From NCBI RefSeq assembly GCF_016598775.1, contig NZ_CP066802.1, positions 186,001 to 250,000 on the forward strand: a DNA stretch of 64,000 nucleotides. The letters are read 5' to 3'. The stretch is from Actinomyces weissii (GTDB taxonomy: Bacteria > Actinomycetota > Actinomycetes > Actinomycetales > Actinomycetaceae). The stretch's first letter is position 1. Every line of letters begins with the position of its first letter. The position numbers and the translations under genes are program-made. Below are positions 53,681 through 62,920 of the stretch, in pieces. The notes under the pieces are model-generated. The model was not told the DNA's origin, searched no databases, and saw only the letters and a list, made by a program, of their open reading frames with translations.

Positions 53681-55066
53681 TCACTCCCCCTTGAAGCGCA
53701 GCCCAGCCGTGAAGCCCATGGGGTTCTGGTCGTACTCGGACAGGGACTCCTGGTCGCGGGCGGCGAACTCGGCGTCGTCCTCCAGGAGCTCCTCCTCCGG
53801 CTCCGGGGCGAAGATCTCCTCCATCTCCTGGGCGTCCCCCAGGGACAGGTAGGACTGCTCGTCCCAGTGCTGCGGCAGCACGGAGCGGACGTAGTCCTCC
53901 ACCGCCTCCTGCATAGGCACGTCGTAACAGGCCCGTTCAGACATGTACCAGCGGTGCTCCAGCACCTCGTGGAAGATCTCCGCGGGCTCCAGCTTGCGGC
54001 GCAGCTCGGCGGGCACGGCGGCGATCGTCGGCTCGAAGACGTCCGCCAGCCAGGCGTGCGCCACCAGCTCCAGCGGGTCGTGGTTGCGGCCGGTCAGCGC
54101 CCGGTACGCATTGAGGTCGTTTAGCATGCGCTGGCCCTGGCGCTCCTGCACGTCCAGGCCGGTCAGGCGCATCACCTGGCGGTGGTAGTGCCCGGCGTCA
54201 ACCACCTTGGGCTGGATCGAGATGCGGGTGTCGCCGTCTGCGGTGGTGGTGGAGATGTCCAGCTCGCCGACGTCGTAGCCCAGCTCGTTGAGCTTCTCGA
54301 TCCGGGAGGCCACCCGCCAGCGCTCCCCCATGGAGAAGCTCTCCTTGGCGGTGAGCACCTCCCACAGCTCGGTGTAGCGGGTGACGATCCGGTCCCCGAC
54401 GCCGATGGTGTCCACGCTCTGCTCCAGCAGCGCCCCGGCCTGCAGGTCCATAAGCTCGCCGATGATGTTGGTGCGGGCCACGTCGATGTCGTAGAGGCGC
54501 TTACCCTCCGTGAGCCCGTCCGTGTACAGCTCGCCGGTCTCCGCGTCCACCAGGTAGGCGGCGAAGGCCCCGGCGTCACGACGGAACAGGGTGTTGGACA
54601 GGGACACGTCCCCCCAGTAGAAGCCCAGCAGGTGCAGGCGTACCAGCAGCACCGCCAGGGCGTCGATCAGGCGGGTGGCGGTCTCCGGGCGCATGTACTG
54701 GCTGAACAGGGCCCGGTAGGGCAGGGAGTAGGCCAGGTGCTCGGTGACCAGCACCGAGTTGAGCTCCTCGCCCTGGGCGTCGTGGCGGCCGGTGATGACC
54801 GCGGTGGGGGTCACGCAGGGGGCGCCCAGGCGCACCAGGTCACGCAGCATCTCGTACTCGCGGTGGGCCACGTGCTCACCAATCTCCTTGACCGCGATCA
54901 CGCGGCCGGAGAGCTTGGCGAAACGCACCACGTGCCGGGACAGGCCGCGGGGCAGGGCGGCCAGCACCTCTGCCGGCCAGTCCTCCAGGGGGATGTCCCA
55001 GGGGAGGTCCAGCAGGGCCGGGTCGACCTTCGCTGCGGTGATCTTCAGAGCCTTAGGCATGGGCAC
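53681..55066 (-). CDS. DUF4032 protein with kinase-like fold
   Basis: A 461-residue protein (GTG at 55066; ATG at 55060 is equally possible). It combines a lipopolysaccharide-kinase-like core with the DUF4032 C-terminal domain. Kinase-like elements are 'RVIAVKEIGEHVAHREYEML' (Lys and helix C Glu), 'VLVTEHLAYSLPY', the catalytic-loop-like 'YWGDVSLSNTL' and 'AYLVDAETGELY' in place of DFG. The C-terminal part contains 'HRQVMRLTGLDVQERQGQRM' and an acidic end. The activity is unproven, but the pattern predicts ATP binding. Such proteins are common in actinobacteria. Confidence 0.85.
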   Translation of the reverse strand: MPMPKALKITAAKVDPALLDLPWDIPLEDWPAEVLAALPRGLSRHVVRFAKLSGRVIAVKEIGEHVAHREYEMLRDLVRLGAPCVTPTAVITGRHDAQGEELNSVLVTEHLAYSLPYRALFSQYMRPETATRLIDALAVLLVRLHLLGFYWGDVSLSNTLFRRDAGAFAAYLVDAETGELYTDGLTEGKRLYDIDVARTNIIGELMDLQAGALLEQSVDTIGVGDRIVTRYTELWEVLTAKESFSMGERWRVASRIEKLNELGYDVGELDISTTTADGDTRISIQPKVVDAGHYHRQVMRLTGLDVQERQGQRMLNDLNAYRALTGRNHDPLELVAHAWLADVFEPTIAAVPAELRRKLEPAEIFHEVLEHRWYMSERACYDVPMQEAVEDYVRSVLPQHWDEQSYLSLGDAQEMEEIFAPEPEEELLEDDAEFAARDQESLSEYDQNPMGFTAGLRFKGE

Positions 55067-55183
55067 ATTCTCTCAGTTGGACGTTGCTTGGGGGCCCGGT
55101 GGCGAGCCTCACGCGTGGCGTGCTCCTGCTGGCGGCCGTCTGGTGGAAGCTAGGTGCTTGCCGGAGCGGGGCTGGGCTAGGCG

Positions 55184-55222
55184 GAGCCCCGCCGTCGACC
55201 TTGAGGGACGACGGCGGGGCTC
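55184..55222. terminator. 14-bp terminator hairpin
   Basis: GAGCCCCGCCGTCG pairs perfectly with CGACGGCGGGGCTC around an 11-base loop. It lies 57 bp beyond the stop of the minus-strand ABC ATPase gene and upstream of the DUF4032 gene, so it most likely ends the ATPase transcript. Confidence 0.75.
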
Positions 55223-55278
55223 GTTGTGCCAGAGGCTCCTGTCAGGTCCAGGAACGTGGCGTAGGGGCTTCTGCCAGC

Positions 55279-56406
55279 TCAGGCAGGCAGGCGCTTGCCG
55301 GTGGAGGCGGAGAAGATGTGCTCCTGGCCGGGGCGGATGCGGACGTAGACGATCTCGCCGGGGGCCGGGGCGGTGTGCGGGGGAACGCGGACGATGATCT
55401 GGCTGGAGTCCTCGCCGGAGCCGAGCTTGCTGTCAGAGCCCTCAGCGCCCTCCAGCTCACCGTAGACGTAGGCGTCCGAGCCCAGCTCCTCCACGAAGGA
55501 CAGACGCACCGGGATGGAGTGCTCGTCCGTGGCGGAGACGACCTCCAGGGCCTCAGGGCGGAAGCCGATGGTGACCTTGTTCTTGTCCTCGGGGGTGATG
55601 GCGTCCAGCGTGGCCCGCGACAGGCGGATCCTGGCCTTGCCGATAGTGGCCACGTCGCCCTGCACGTCGAACAGCCCCAGGTTCATGGCCGGGGAGCCGA
55701 TGAAGCCGGCCACGAACTCGTTGGCGGGCGTGTCGTACATCTCACGGGGGGTGCCGACCTGCTGCAGGATGCCGTCCTTGAGGACCGCGATACGGTCACC
55801 CATGGTCAGGGCCTCGGTCTGGTCGTGGGTCACGTAGACGGTGGTGACACCCAGGGAGCGCTGCAAGGAGGCGATCTGGGTGCGGGTCTGCACGCGCAGC
55901 TTGGCGTCCAGGTTGGACAGCGGCTCGTCCATCAGGAAGACCTTGGGCTTGCGCACGATGGCCCGGCCCATGGCCACACGCTGACGCTGACCACCGGAGA
56001 GGGCCTTGGGCTTGCGGTCCAGGTACTCGGTCAGGCCCAGGATCTTGGCGGCCTCACGGACGCGCTTGTCGATCTCCTCCTTGGGGGTGCCCGCGATCTT
56101 CAGGGCGAAGCCCATGTTGTCGTGCACCGTCATGTGGGGGTAGAGGGCGTAGTTCTGGAAGACCATGGCAATGTCACGGTCCTTGGGCTGGACGTCGGTC
56201 ACATCGCGGTCACCGATCAGGATCCGGCCGGAGTTGACGTCCTCCAGGCCCGCGAGCATGCGCAGGGAGGTGGACTTACCGCAACCCGAGGGACCGACCA
56301 GGACCAGGAACTCGCCGTCCGCGATCTCCAGGTTGAGCTGGTCCACCGAGGGGCGGTCGTTGCCGGGGTAGACGCGGGTGGCGTGATCGAAGGTCACGGT
56401 TGCCAT
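55279..56406 (-). CDS. Sugar ABC transporter ATPase (MsmK/UgpC/MalK type)
   Basis: A 375-residue ATPase with the MalK architecture. The ATPase domain has Walker A GPSGCGKST (38-46), the Q-loop 'VFQNYALYPHMTV', signature LSGGQRQRVAMGRAIV and Walker B VFLMDEPLSNLD. A TOBE/OB regulatory domain (about 240-375) follows, with 'EFVAGFIGSPAMNL' at its junction. GAAGGGAAG precedes the ATG. No permease or binding-protein gene is adjacent, as for the shared ATPases (MsmK, MsiK) that energise several carbohydrate importers. It is divergent from the Ser/Thr kinase gene. Confidence 0.96.
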   Translation of the reverse strand: MATVTFDHATRVYPGNDRPSVDQLNLEIADGEFLVLVGPSGCGKSTSLRMLAGLEDVNSGRILIGDRDVTDVQPKDRDIAMVFQNYALYPHMTVHDNMGFALKIAGTPKEEIDKRVREAAKILGLTEYLDRKPKALSGGQRQRVAMGRAIVRKPKVFLMDEPLSNLDAKLRVQTRTQIASLQRSLGVTTVYVTHDQTEALTMGDRIAVLKDGILQQVGTPREMYDTPANEFVAGFIGSPAMNLGLFDVQGDVATIGKARIRLSRATLDAITPEDKNKVTIGFRPEALEVVSATDEHSIPVRLSFVEELGSDAYVYGELEGAEGSDSKLGSGEDSSQIIVRVPPHTAPAPGEIVYVRIRPGQEHIFSASTGKRLPA

Positions 56407-56640
56407 ATTTGCTTCCCTTCACCGGCAGGTACGTGCCGGACGATCCGTGGTGAAAGGTGCCGATGCGTTGTGTCCGCACTGACACGATTGCCGTCGGCCA
56501 TCGACGGCAGGCACATCTTTACACACTCTGGTCTTTTGCAACAGCCTTATGACCAAGTGAGTACGTAGTGGCGTCAATGGGGAGCGCAGGGCGCCTGCTC
56601 CGCAGCCGGTGCGCGCCCCGCGACCGGTACGCTGCTGCCT

Positions 56641-58782
56641 ATGATGAGCACTCCGGGTCCCTCTGGCGCCGCGGCGCAGGTGCCGCGTACCGCGCGTGGC
56701 CTGCGTGAGGGCTCGGTGGTGGGCGGCTACGAGCTGGTGCGCCGCATGGGGGCCGGTGGTATGGGGGTGGTCTGGGACGCCGTCGACGGCGGAGGCAGGC
56801 ACGTGGCCGTAAAGGTCCTGCACCCCCAGGTCGCCTCCGACCCGGTCTCCCGCCGTCGCCTGGAGCGCGAGGCCGCGGTCCTGAGCCGCCTGAAGGACGA
56901 GCGGGTGGCCCGCATCCTGGACCTGGAGCCCGCCCCGGACGGGGACACCCCCGCCTTCGTGGTCACCGAGCTGGTGGACGGCCCCACCCTGCAGCACGAG
57001 GTGGACCACGAGGGCCCTTACGACCCCCAGCACGACGCCACCGAGCTGGCGGACCTGGCGCACGGCCTGGTGGGGGCCCTGCAGGCGGTGCACGAGGCGG
57101 GCGTGATCCACCGAGACCTCAAGCCTGCCAACGTGATGCTGGGTCCCAAAGGACCCGTGCTGATCGACTTCGGTATCGCCCAGAGCGAGGACGACACCAG
57201 GCTGACCCGCACGGGCCAGGTCACCGGCACCCCGGGGTTCATCTCCCCGGAGATGCTGGACGGCGGCCGTCCTGACGCCGAGGTGGACCGTTACGCCTGT
57301 GTCGGCGTGATCCTGTTCGCTGTCACCGGGCAGGCTCCCTTCGGGGCCGGGCCCTGGCAGACCGTCTTCCGGCGCGTCTACGACGGCACCCCGGAGCTGG
57401 GCGACCTGCCGGAGAAGTGGCCCGCGCTGGCGGTGGCCTTCACCCAGGCCCTGCACCCGCACCTCGAACGGCGTATGCGGGTGGAGGACCTGCTGACCGT
57501 CCTGGACGAGGTGGCCGACGGCGGCAACGGCGAGTGGGCGGTCAAGGAGATCCTGGGCCCGGACGCCCTAGGGGTGGACGAGGAGGACACTGACACCGGC
57601 TCCTTCCCGGTTGTCGGATACACCGGAGACGGCTCCGCGGGCAGCCAGGAGACGACTGCCCCGGCCTACGGCTCCACCGGCTACGGGGCCGCTTCCGCCG
57701 GGGTGGCGCCCTCAGCCGCCGCGGCCCACTCAGGGGGCTACGAGGGGGCGGGCAGGACTGCTGCACCCAGCGGGGGCACTGCCGGGGGCTACGGCCTCTA
57801 CGGCAGCAGCGAGGCCCTGCCGCCAGCAATCACCCCTGGGCAGTCCTATGGCATCACTCCTCCCGCCAGGCCAGCCTCCCAGGCCTACCCGGGCGCGGTC
57901 GGCGCCGGTGGCGGTCGTGGTGCCGTGCCTGTTACAGGCGGGGCGGTCGCCTACGGGCACTTGTCGGGGCCATACACGGGTGCGGCGCCGGTCGCGGCTG
58001 TCGGCTACGGCGCCGGGGCCCAGGGGGTGCCGTCGGCAGCTAGTGGTGCCCTGCCCCCGTCAGCCCCCAGCGCAGGCTCGGTGGGCTACGCCGGGGGCTC
58101 TGGGTGGGGTGCTGCCGGGGCCTATCCGCTCGGTCCGGCAGGGGGATCACGGGAGAGCCTGAACGCGGCCCTGCCGCAGTGGGCGCGGGAGCCGGAGCGC
58201 TGTAAGGCGCTGACCGCTGTCGGGGGCCTGCTGCTGGTGACGCTGGGCCTGATGCGGCCGATATGGGCGCTGGGCCTGCTGTTCGTCTGGGAGGTGCTGG
58301 CCGGTGCGGTGGGACGTGCCGACGACGCCCTGCGCTGGCGGCGGCTCCAGCAGGGGCGTATGGGCGGGGACACGGCCTGGCAGCTGTGGCGCTCCCCGCT
58401 GTACCTGCTGAGCTCCTTCTTCTTCACCCTGCTGGGGGCCTTGCTAGGGGCGCTGGGCTTTATGGGGTCCTTCATGCTCCTGACCTCCTTGGCGCAGCTG
58501 GACAAGCTCGATACGGGGGAGCTGACCCACTACCAGTACTACGTGCGCTCTGCCCTGGTACTGGCGGGCATCACGGGCGTGGTTACCTTGATCACCTGGT
58601 TCGTCCCCTGGGGGCGGAGCATGCGTCGGGGCTCGGCGATCATGCTGGGCGCGGCGGTTCCCAAGGGTGCGCCCCGTCTGGTGCTGAGCCTGGTGGGGGT
58701 GCTGCTGGCCCTGCTCGCGCTGGCGCTGCTGAGCGGCGGCTACCTGCCGGTGCTGAGCCTGTACCCTCTCGCTGGGCGCTGA
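56641..58782 (+). CDS. Transmembrane serine/threonine protein kinase
   Basis: A 713-residue Hanks-type kinase. The kinase domain (about 25-290) has the Gly loop 'MGAGGMG' (36-42), Lys58 in 'VAVKVL', 'HRDLKPANV' (157-165, catalytic Asp159), DFG (176-178) and 'TGTPGFISPE' in the activation segment. A Gly/Tyr/Ala/Pro-rich linker of about 190 residues (about 325-510) follows. The C-terminal 190 residues contain about five membrane helices with almost no external domain. This differs from PknB (PASTA repeats) and PknD-like kinases, so the input signal is probably membrane-borne. Confidence 0.94.
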   Translation: MMSTPGPSGAAAQVPRTARGLREGSVVGGYELVRRMGAGGMGVVWDAVDGGGRHVAVKVLHPQVASDPVSRRRLEREAAVLSRLKDERVARILDLEPAPDGDTPAFVVTELVDGPTLQHEVDHEGPYDPQHDATELADLAHGLVGALQAVHEAGVIHRDLKPANVMLGPKGPVLIDFGIAQSEDDTRLTRTGQVTGTPGFISPEMLDGGRPDAEVDRYACVGVILFAVTGQAPFGAGPWQTVFRRVYDGTPELGDLPEKWPALAVAFTQALHPHLERRMRVEDLLTVLDEVADGGNGEWAVKEILGPDALGVDEEDTDTGSFPVVGYTGDGSAGSQETTAPAYGSTGYGAASAGVAPSAAAAHSGGYEGAGRTAAPSGGTAGGYGLYGSSEALPPAITPGQSYGITPPARPASQAYPGAVGAGGGRGAVPVTGGAVAYGHLSGPYTGAAPVAAVGYGAGAQGVPSAASGALPPSAPSAGSVGYAGGSGWGAAGAYPLGPAGGSRESLNAALPQWAREPERCKALTAVGGLLLVTLGLMRPIWALGLLFVWEVLAGAVGRADDALRWRRLQQGRMGGDTAWQLWRSPLYLLSSFFFTLLGALLGALGFMGSFMLLTSLAQLDKLDTGELTHYQYYVRSALVLAGITGVVTLITWFVPWGRSMRRGSAIMLGAAVPKGAPRLVLSLVGVLLALLALALLSGGYLPVLSLYPLAGR

Positions 58783-58936
58783 CGGTCCTGGGCAGGGGCC
58801 GGACCGGCGTCCTGGGCCCAGACGGTGTGAGAACGTGACCAGGCCCCCTGGCGAAACCAGGCCAGCCTAGATAGGTTTCAGTAGTTAAAGGCTGCGCCTT
58901 TGCCAGTCTTCAAGTCTGTTGTGCGGAGGAGTTCTA

Positions 58937-59758
58937 GTGGCTGCCGATTCAGGACGTACCCACAAGTCGCAGGTGCGCGCCCAGGCCCGGGCCCAGGCCC
59001 AGGTGCTGCGGGAGCAGCAGGAGCAGGCTGAGCGGCGTCGCAAGATCACCCGGCGCGCTCTGATCGGCGGCGGGGCGGTGGCGGCTGCGGGGGCCGTCGC
59101 GGGCCTGGTCTACTGGGACAACTCCACCACGGGCACCTCAGTGCCCTCCCAGGCGGCGGCCGACGCCAGCCTGACCTTCGGCAAGGGCTTCCTGCCCGGT
59201 ACCACGAACGACGGCGCCAAGGTCCTGGACGTCTACTTCGACTACTCCTGCAGCCACTGCGCCTCCTTTGACGTGCTGCACGAGGAGGAGGTCAGGACGC
59301 TCGTCGAGGAGGGCGTGGTCACCCTGGCCCTGCACCCCTGCAAGATCCTGGGGCAGCCCTGGACCGACATCGCCCTCAACACCCTGGGGGTGGTGCTGGA
59401 GCACGAGCCCGACAAGGCCTACGCCTACCACAACGCCGTCTTTGAGCTGTACCTGGACGCGGCGCAGAAGAAGAGCGGCGAGAACCTGAACCTGGCAGGC
59501 CTGAAGAAGGCGGCTGAGGGGGTCGGAATCAGCGGGAAGACTGTGGCGGGCTTTGACAACGCCGTGTCCAAGAACCGCTTCGAGGCCTGGATAGAGGCTG
59601 GTACCAAGACCTTCGCGGACAAGGGCTTTACCGGCACCCCGGTGGTCGCCTACGACGGCAAGGTGCTGGAGCTGGCCGCAGTGGCCTCGCCCACGGGACT
59701 CACTGACCAGATCAGGTCTGCTGACGGTGCCGCGACCCCGGGCGCTGTCGCGCCCTGA
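58937..59758 (+). CDS. DsbA-like thiol-disulfide protein, membrane-anchored
   Basis: A 273-residue protein with a basic Gln/Arg-rich cytoplasmic start, one membrane helix (about 41-60) and an external thioredoxin-fold domain. The active site is 'VYFDYSCSHCASFD' (Cys105, Cys108), and the cis-Pro loop is 'GFTGTPVVAYDG'. It probably oxidises or isomerises disulfides in exported proteins, as in actinobacterial pilus and surface-protein folding. GCGGAGGAG precedes the GTG start. It lies 154 bp after the kinase gene, with no shared function evident. Confidence 0.92.
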   Translation: MAADSGRTHKSQVRAQARAQAQVLREQQEQAERRRKITRRALIGGGAVAAAGAVAGLVYWDNSTTGTSVPSQAAADASLTFGKGFLPGTTNDGAKVLDVYFDYSCSHCASFDVLHEEEVRTLVEEGVVTLALHPCKILGQPWTDIALNTLGVVLEHEPDKAYAYHNAVFELYLDAAQKKSGENLNLAGLKKAAEGVGISGKTVAGFDNAVSKNRFEAWIEAGTKTFADKGFTGTPVVAYDGKVLELAAVASPTGLTDQIRSADGAATPGAVAP

Positions 59759-59895
59759 CCTTCCCTGCCGTCCCCGACCAGCCGCGCCTGGTGGCCGGCT
59801 GCGGCCCCGGCGGAGACGAGGCGTAGGGGAGGTGGGGAGAGGCCTGGTGGGCTCCATTCGGTGAAGCAGCCGGAAGCAGGTAGGCTTTGCCGCAC

Positions 59896-59971
59896 GCCGT
59901 GTTAGCTCAGTTGGTAGAGCAGCTGTCTTGTAAACAGCAGGTCATCGGTTCGAGTCCGATACGCGGCTCCA
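59896..59971 (+). tRNA. tRNA-Thr (anticodon UGU)
   Basis: A complete cloverleaf: acceptor GCCGTGT with ACGCGGC (one G-U pair), D-arm around GCTCAGTTGGTAGAGC, anticodon stem CTGTC/AACAG region with loop CTTGTAA (anticodon TGT), T-arm ATCGG-TTCGAGT-CCGAT, discriminator T and encoded CCA. TGT reads ACA threonine codons. No integrase or attachment-site duplication is seen beside it. Confidence 0.97.
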
Positions 59972-59992
59972 AGCAGGCGCTAGAGCAGTCGC

Positions 59993-60670
59993 TCAGGGCA
60001 GGCGCCAGTCCACCGGCTGCGCGCCCTGGGCCACCAGCAGCTCGTTGGCCCGGGAGAAGGGCCGCGAGCCAAAGAACCCCCGTGAGGCGCTCAACGGCGA
60101 CGGGTGCGGGGAGGCCACCACCGGCGTCGCCCCCAGCAGCGGCTGCAAGGACTGGGCCTGCCGCCCCCACAGGATCGCCACCAGCGGGCCGCCACGCTCC
60201 ACCAGCGCCTCAATCGCCCGCTGCGTGACCTGCTCCCAGCCCCACCCCTGGTGGGAGGCCGGTGCGCCTGGACGCACCGTCAGCACCCGGTTCAGCAGCA
60301 TCACCCCCGCCTGCGCCCAGGGGGTCAGGTCCCCGGAGGTGGGCCGGGGCACGCCCAGGTCCGCCACCAGCTCCGTGAAGATGTTCTCCAGGCTGCGCGG
60401 AGGCCGGACACCCGGGGCCACGGAGAAGCTCAGCCCCATGGGGTGCCCCGGCGTCGGGTAGGGGTCCTGCCCCACGATCAGCACCCGCACCTGCTCCAGC
60501 GGGTAGGTGAAGGCCCGCAGCACGTCTGTGCCCGCAGGCAGGTAGCCGCGCCCCGCCAGCGTCTCTTCGCGCAGGCGCGCCCCGATCTCGTGCACCACCG
60601 GCTCCACCGGAGCCAGGGCCCGGGCCCAGGAAGGGTCGATTATCTCGCTCAGGGGCTTCGCGTTGCTCAC
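59993..60670 (-). CDS. ung: Uracil-DNA glycosylase
   Basis: A 225-residue family 1 UDG that removes uracil from DNA as the first step of base-excision repair. Both catalytic motifs are visible: '[19 protein letters not shown]' (Asp69 activates water) and '[20 protein letters not shown]'. '[19 protein letters not shown]' is also family-specific. The GTG at 60670 is preferred over 60709, since it agrees with the usual N-terminal length. It is convergent with the tRNA, ending 22 bp from it, and divergent from the LytR_C gene. Confidence 0.97.
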   Translation of the reverse strand: MSNAKPLSEIIDPSWARALAPVEPVVHEIGARLREETLAGRGYLPAGTDVLRAFTYPLEQVRVLIVGQDPYPTPGHPMGLSFSVAPGVRPPRSLENIFTELVADLGVPRPTSGDLTPWAQAGVMLLNRVLTVRPGAPASHQGWGWEQVTQRAIEALVERGGPLVAILWGRQAQSLQPLLGATPVVASPHPSPLSASRGFFGSRPFSRANELLVAQGAQPVDWRLP

Positions 60671-60770
60671 GCCAGGGAGCGTAGACGAGTTATGGCACAG
60701 CTCGGCCACAATCTACCGCTGGGCTTGTGTCACAACCAGCGCCTGCCGTATGTGCCGGTAGCCTGGGAGC

Positions 60771-61397
60771 GTGAGTCAGTACAGCTATTCGCCCGACGAG
60801 TTCGACGCAGACGAGGACGGTGTGACCCCGGTCGGCGTGCACCGTGCCCAGCTACCGGCGTGGCGAAGCTGGCTCCCTCTTCTGCTCGTGATCGTGATCG
60901 CCCCGATGCTGGCCTGGGGGGCCGTGACCCTGCTGGGTGGGGCCGCTGGCGGCAAGCCCGCCGCCAAGGCCACCTCGGTCGCGCAGGTTCCTGAGACGGA
61001 GGCGCCGCAGGAGCCGGGACCCGCCCCGACCACCGAGGTGGGGCAGGTGGCCCCGGGCACCGGCAGCGCCGAGCCCACTGACGGCGGCAGCAAGGCCAGC
61101 GGCTCCACCGACTTCACCCTGGGGGTGACCGTGCACAACGGCACCACCGTCTCCGGCCTGGCGGGCCGCACCGGTGACCGCCTGCGCAACGCCGGGTACA
61201 CCTCGGTGACCGTGTCCCAGGGCATCTACTCAGCCACCGACCCCCAGGTCACCACCGTGTTCTACGGCTCGGACGCCAACCTGGCCTCGGCGCAGGCCAT
61301 CGCCCAGACCCTGGGGATCGACAACGTCGTCAGGTCGACCGACGCCACAGGCTCCAACCCGCTGGTGGTGGTGCTGCGCTCCGACTTCCAGGAGTAA
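60771..61397 (+). CDS. Membrane-anchored LytR_C domain protein
   Basis: A 208-residue protein with a short acidic cytoplasmic start, one membrane helix (about 33-56), a Pro/Ala/Gly/Thr-rich external linker (about 60-115) and a C-terminal LytR_C domain: 'VTVHNGTTVSGLAGRTGDRL' then 'VTTVFYGSDANLASAQAIAQ'. This domain accompanies cell-wall glycopolymer ligases (LCP proteins), but here it stands alone. The start is a GTG at 60771. The GH15-like gene begins nine bases after its stop. Confidence 0.9.
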   Translation: MSQYSYSPDEFDADEDGVTPVGVHRAQLPAWRSWLPLLLVIVIAPMLAWGAVTLLGGAAGGKPAAKATSVAQVPETEAPQEPGPAPTTEVGQVAPGTGSAEPTDGGSKASGSTDFTLGVTVHNGTTVSGLAGRTGDRLRNAGYTSVTVSQGIYSATDPQVTTVFYGSDANLASAQAIAQTLGIDNVVRSTDATGSNPLVVVLRSDFQE

Positions 61398-61405
61398 GAG
61401 ACGGG

Positions 61406-62833
61406 GTGCGACGCCGTAGCCTGCTGCGCGGTGCCGTCCTCCTGCCGGCTGCTGCCCTGCTGGGGGTGCTGGGCGGCAGGCTCGTGCGCGGGCGCGCTGC
61501 GCCGTCGCTGCTCAGCGAGGGGCTGGCGGTAGGGCCCGACGGCGTGGTCTGGCCGCTGGCACCCGGGCAGCGTCCCACCTACCTGCCCGGAAGCCGTGTG
61601 CTCGCCAGCGGGCCCGCCTGTGCGGGACCGCCGTACCAGGGCGTGGAGTCGGAAGGTAGTGGCCCTGAGGAGCAGGCCCGGCTGGCGCGTGACCGCCGTG
61701 CTGCTGCGCTGCTGCCAACCGGACGCTGGGCCGCCCTGTGCTCTGACGCCCTGGACGACCTGCTGGCCCTGACCGGCCCGGTGCTCGCCGAGCAGGCCTG
61801 GGACTGCGCGGTAAGCACGGTGCCAGTCTCCCAGGAGTCCGCAGCCGGGCCTGCCGCGACCATGCGCTACCCGCGGGGCGCCGTCGTCGCCGCCCCGGTG
61901 AGCTGGTGGCGCTACGTCTGGCCGCGTGACGCCGCCTTCGCGGCCCTGGCCCTGTCCCGGTGCGGCCTGCTGGACGAGGCCCTGGACGTGCTCAGCCACC
62001 TCGCCTCCCTACAGGACCTTGAAGGAGGTCTTCAGGCCCGCTACACCGCGGCGGGGGAGCGCCCCGACGCCCGCCCGCCCCAGAGCGACGGCGTGGGCTG
62101 GTTGGCCTGGGCCACCGGGAAGGTCCTGGCGCAGGTACCCGTTGGGGCGCGGGGCGCGCAGGTGGCCGTCCTGGAGACCGCCCTGGTGCGCAGCGGTGAG
62201 CGGCTGCTGCGCCTGACCGCAGGCACCACCAGCCTGCCCCCGGCCAGCCCTGACTACTGGGAGGTGCGCGAGCGCTTCACCACCCTGGGCACAGCCGCCC
62301 CCACCCTGCTGGGGCTGGAGGCCGTCTCCCAGCGGGCCACCCTGCCTGCCGGGCTGCGCGCCCAGGCTGCCAGCCGCGCCGCCAGCCTGCGGGAGGCCAT
62401 TACGGCGGCCTTCGCCCCCGGCTGGGGGCGCTACCCGAGACTGGCAGGCGCCGCCGTCGGCTCACCCGGGCACATAGACGCCGCGCTCACGCTGGTGCTG
62501 CCGCCCTTCACGGCGGCGCTGCCCGGGGCCCTGGAGGTGCGCGCCCACGCCGTGGAACGGATGGCCCGGCCCGGTGGGGGAGTGGCCCCCGGGGAAGGGT
62601 GGCGGCGTGACGGGGTCTCCTGGACCCCGGAGACGGCGCTGCTGGCCTGGTCGGCGGCCGGGCTGGGAAGGCGCGAGGAGGCGGAGCGGCTCCTGGGCTG
62701 GTTGGAGAGCCACCGCACCCGGGCCGGGGCACTGCCCGAGAAGGTGCTGGCGGACGGCACCCCAGCCGGTCCGGCGCCCCTGGCCTGGACCTGTGCCCTG
62801 GTGCTGCTGGCAGCCCACGAGCTTCAGGGCTGA
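61406..62833 (+). CDS. GH15-like glycoside hydrolase with N-terminal signal/anchor
   Basis: A 475-residue protein with an (alpha/alpha)6-barrel pattern of the glucoamylase/GH15 kind. 'WWRYVWPRDAAFAALALS' is the family hallmark, followed by the Gly-rich 'LASLQDLEGGLQARY' and a C-terminal 'PEKVLADGTPAGPAPLAWTC' with a candidate catalytic Glu. An RRR start and hydrophobic segment (about 1-26) indicate export, possibly by Tat. It is shorter than two-domain bacterial GH15 enzymes, which carry an N-terminal beta-sandwich. The substrate is uncertain; alpha-glucan or trehalose-type sugars are likely. Probably cotranscribed with the LytR_C gene (nine-base gap, GTG start). Confidence 0.85.
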   Translation: MRRRSLLRGAVLLPAAALLGVLGGRLVRGRAAPSLLSEGLAVGPDGVVWPLAPGQRPTYLPGSRVLASGPACAGPPYQGVESEGSGPEEQARLARDRRAAALLPTGRWAALCSDALDDLLALTGPVLAEQAWDCAVSTVPVSQESAAGPAATMRYPRGAVVAAPVSWWRYVWPRDAAFAALALSRCGLLDEALDVLSHLASLQDLEGGLQARYTAAGERPDARPPQSDGVGWLAWATGKVLAQVPVGARGAQVAVLETALVRSGERLLRLTAGTTSLPPASPDYWEVRERFTTLGTAAPTLLGLEAVSQRATLPAGLRAQAASRAASLREAITAAFAPGWGRYPRLAGAAVGSPGHIDAALTLVLPPFTAALPGALEVRAHAVERMARPGGGVAPGEGWRRDGVSWTPETALLAWSAAGLGRREEAERLLGWLESHRTRAGALPEKVLADGTPAGPAPLAWTCALVLLAAHELQG

Positions 62834-62920
62834 GTGCTCCGTGCGCTCCTGCCGTGCGGTCCCACTGTGCGGCGGGCCTCCCCGGTGTGCGGCAGCGGTG
62901 CTGGCCGTCCGCCAGGCTCG

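Noticed and set aside
59896..59971. tRNA-Thr as attachment site for an integrated element
   Set aside because: No integrase gene and no duplicated tRNA 3' end are visible in the neighbourhood. The genes around it are ordinary chromosomal ones.
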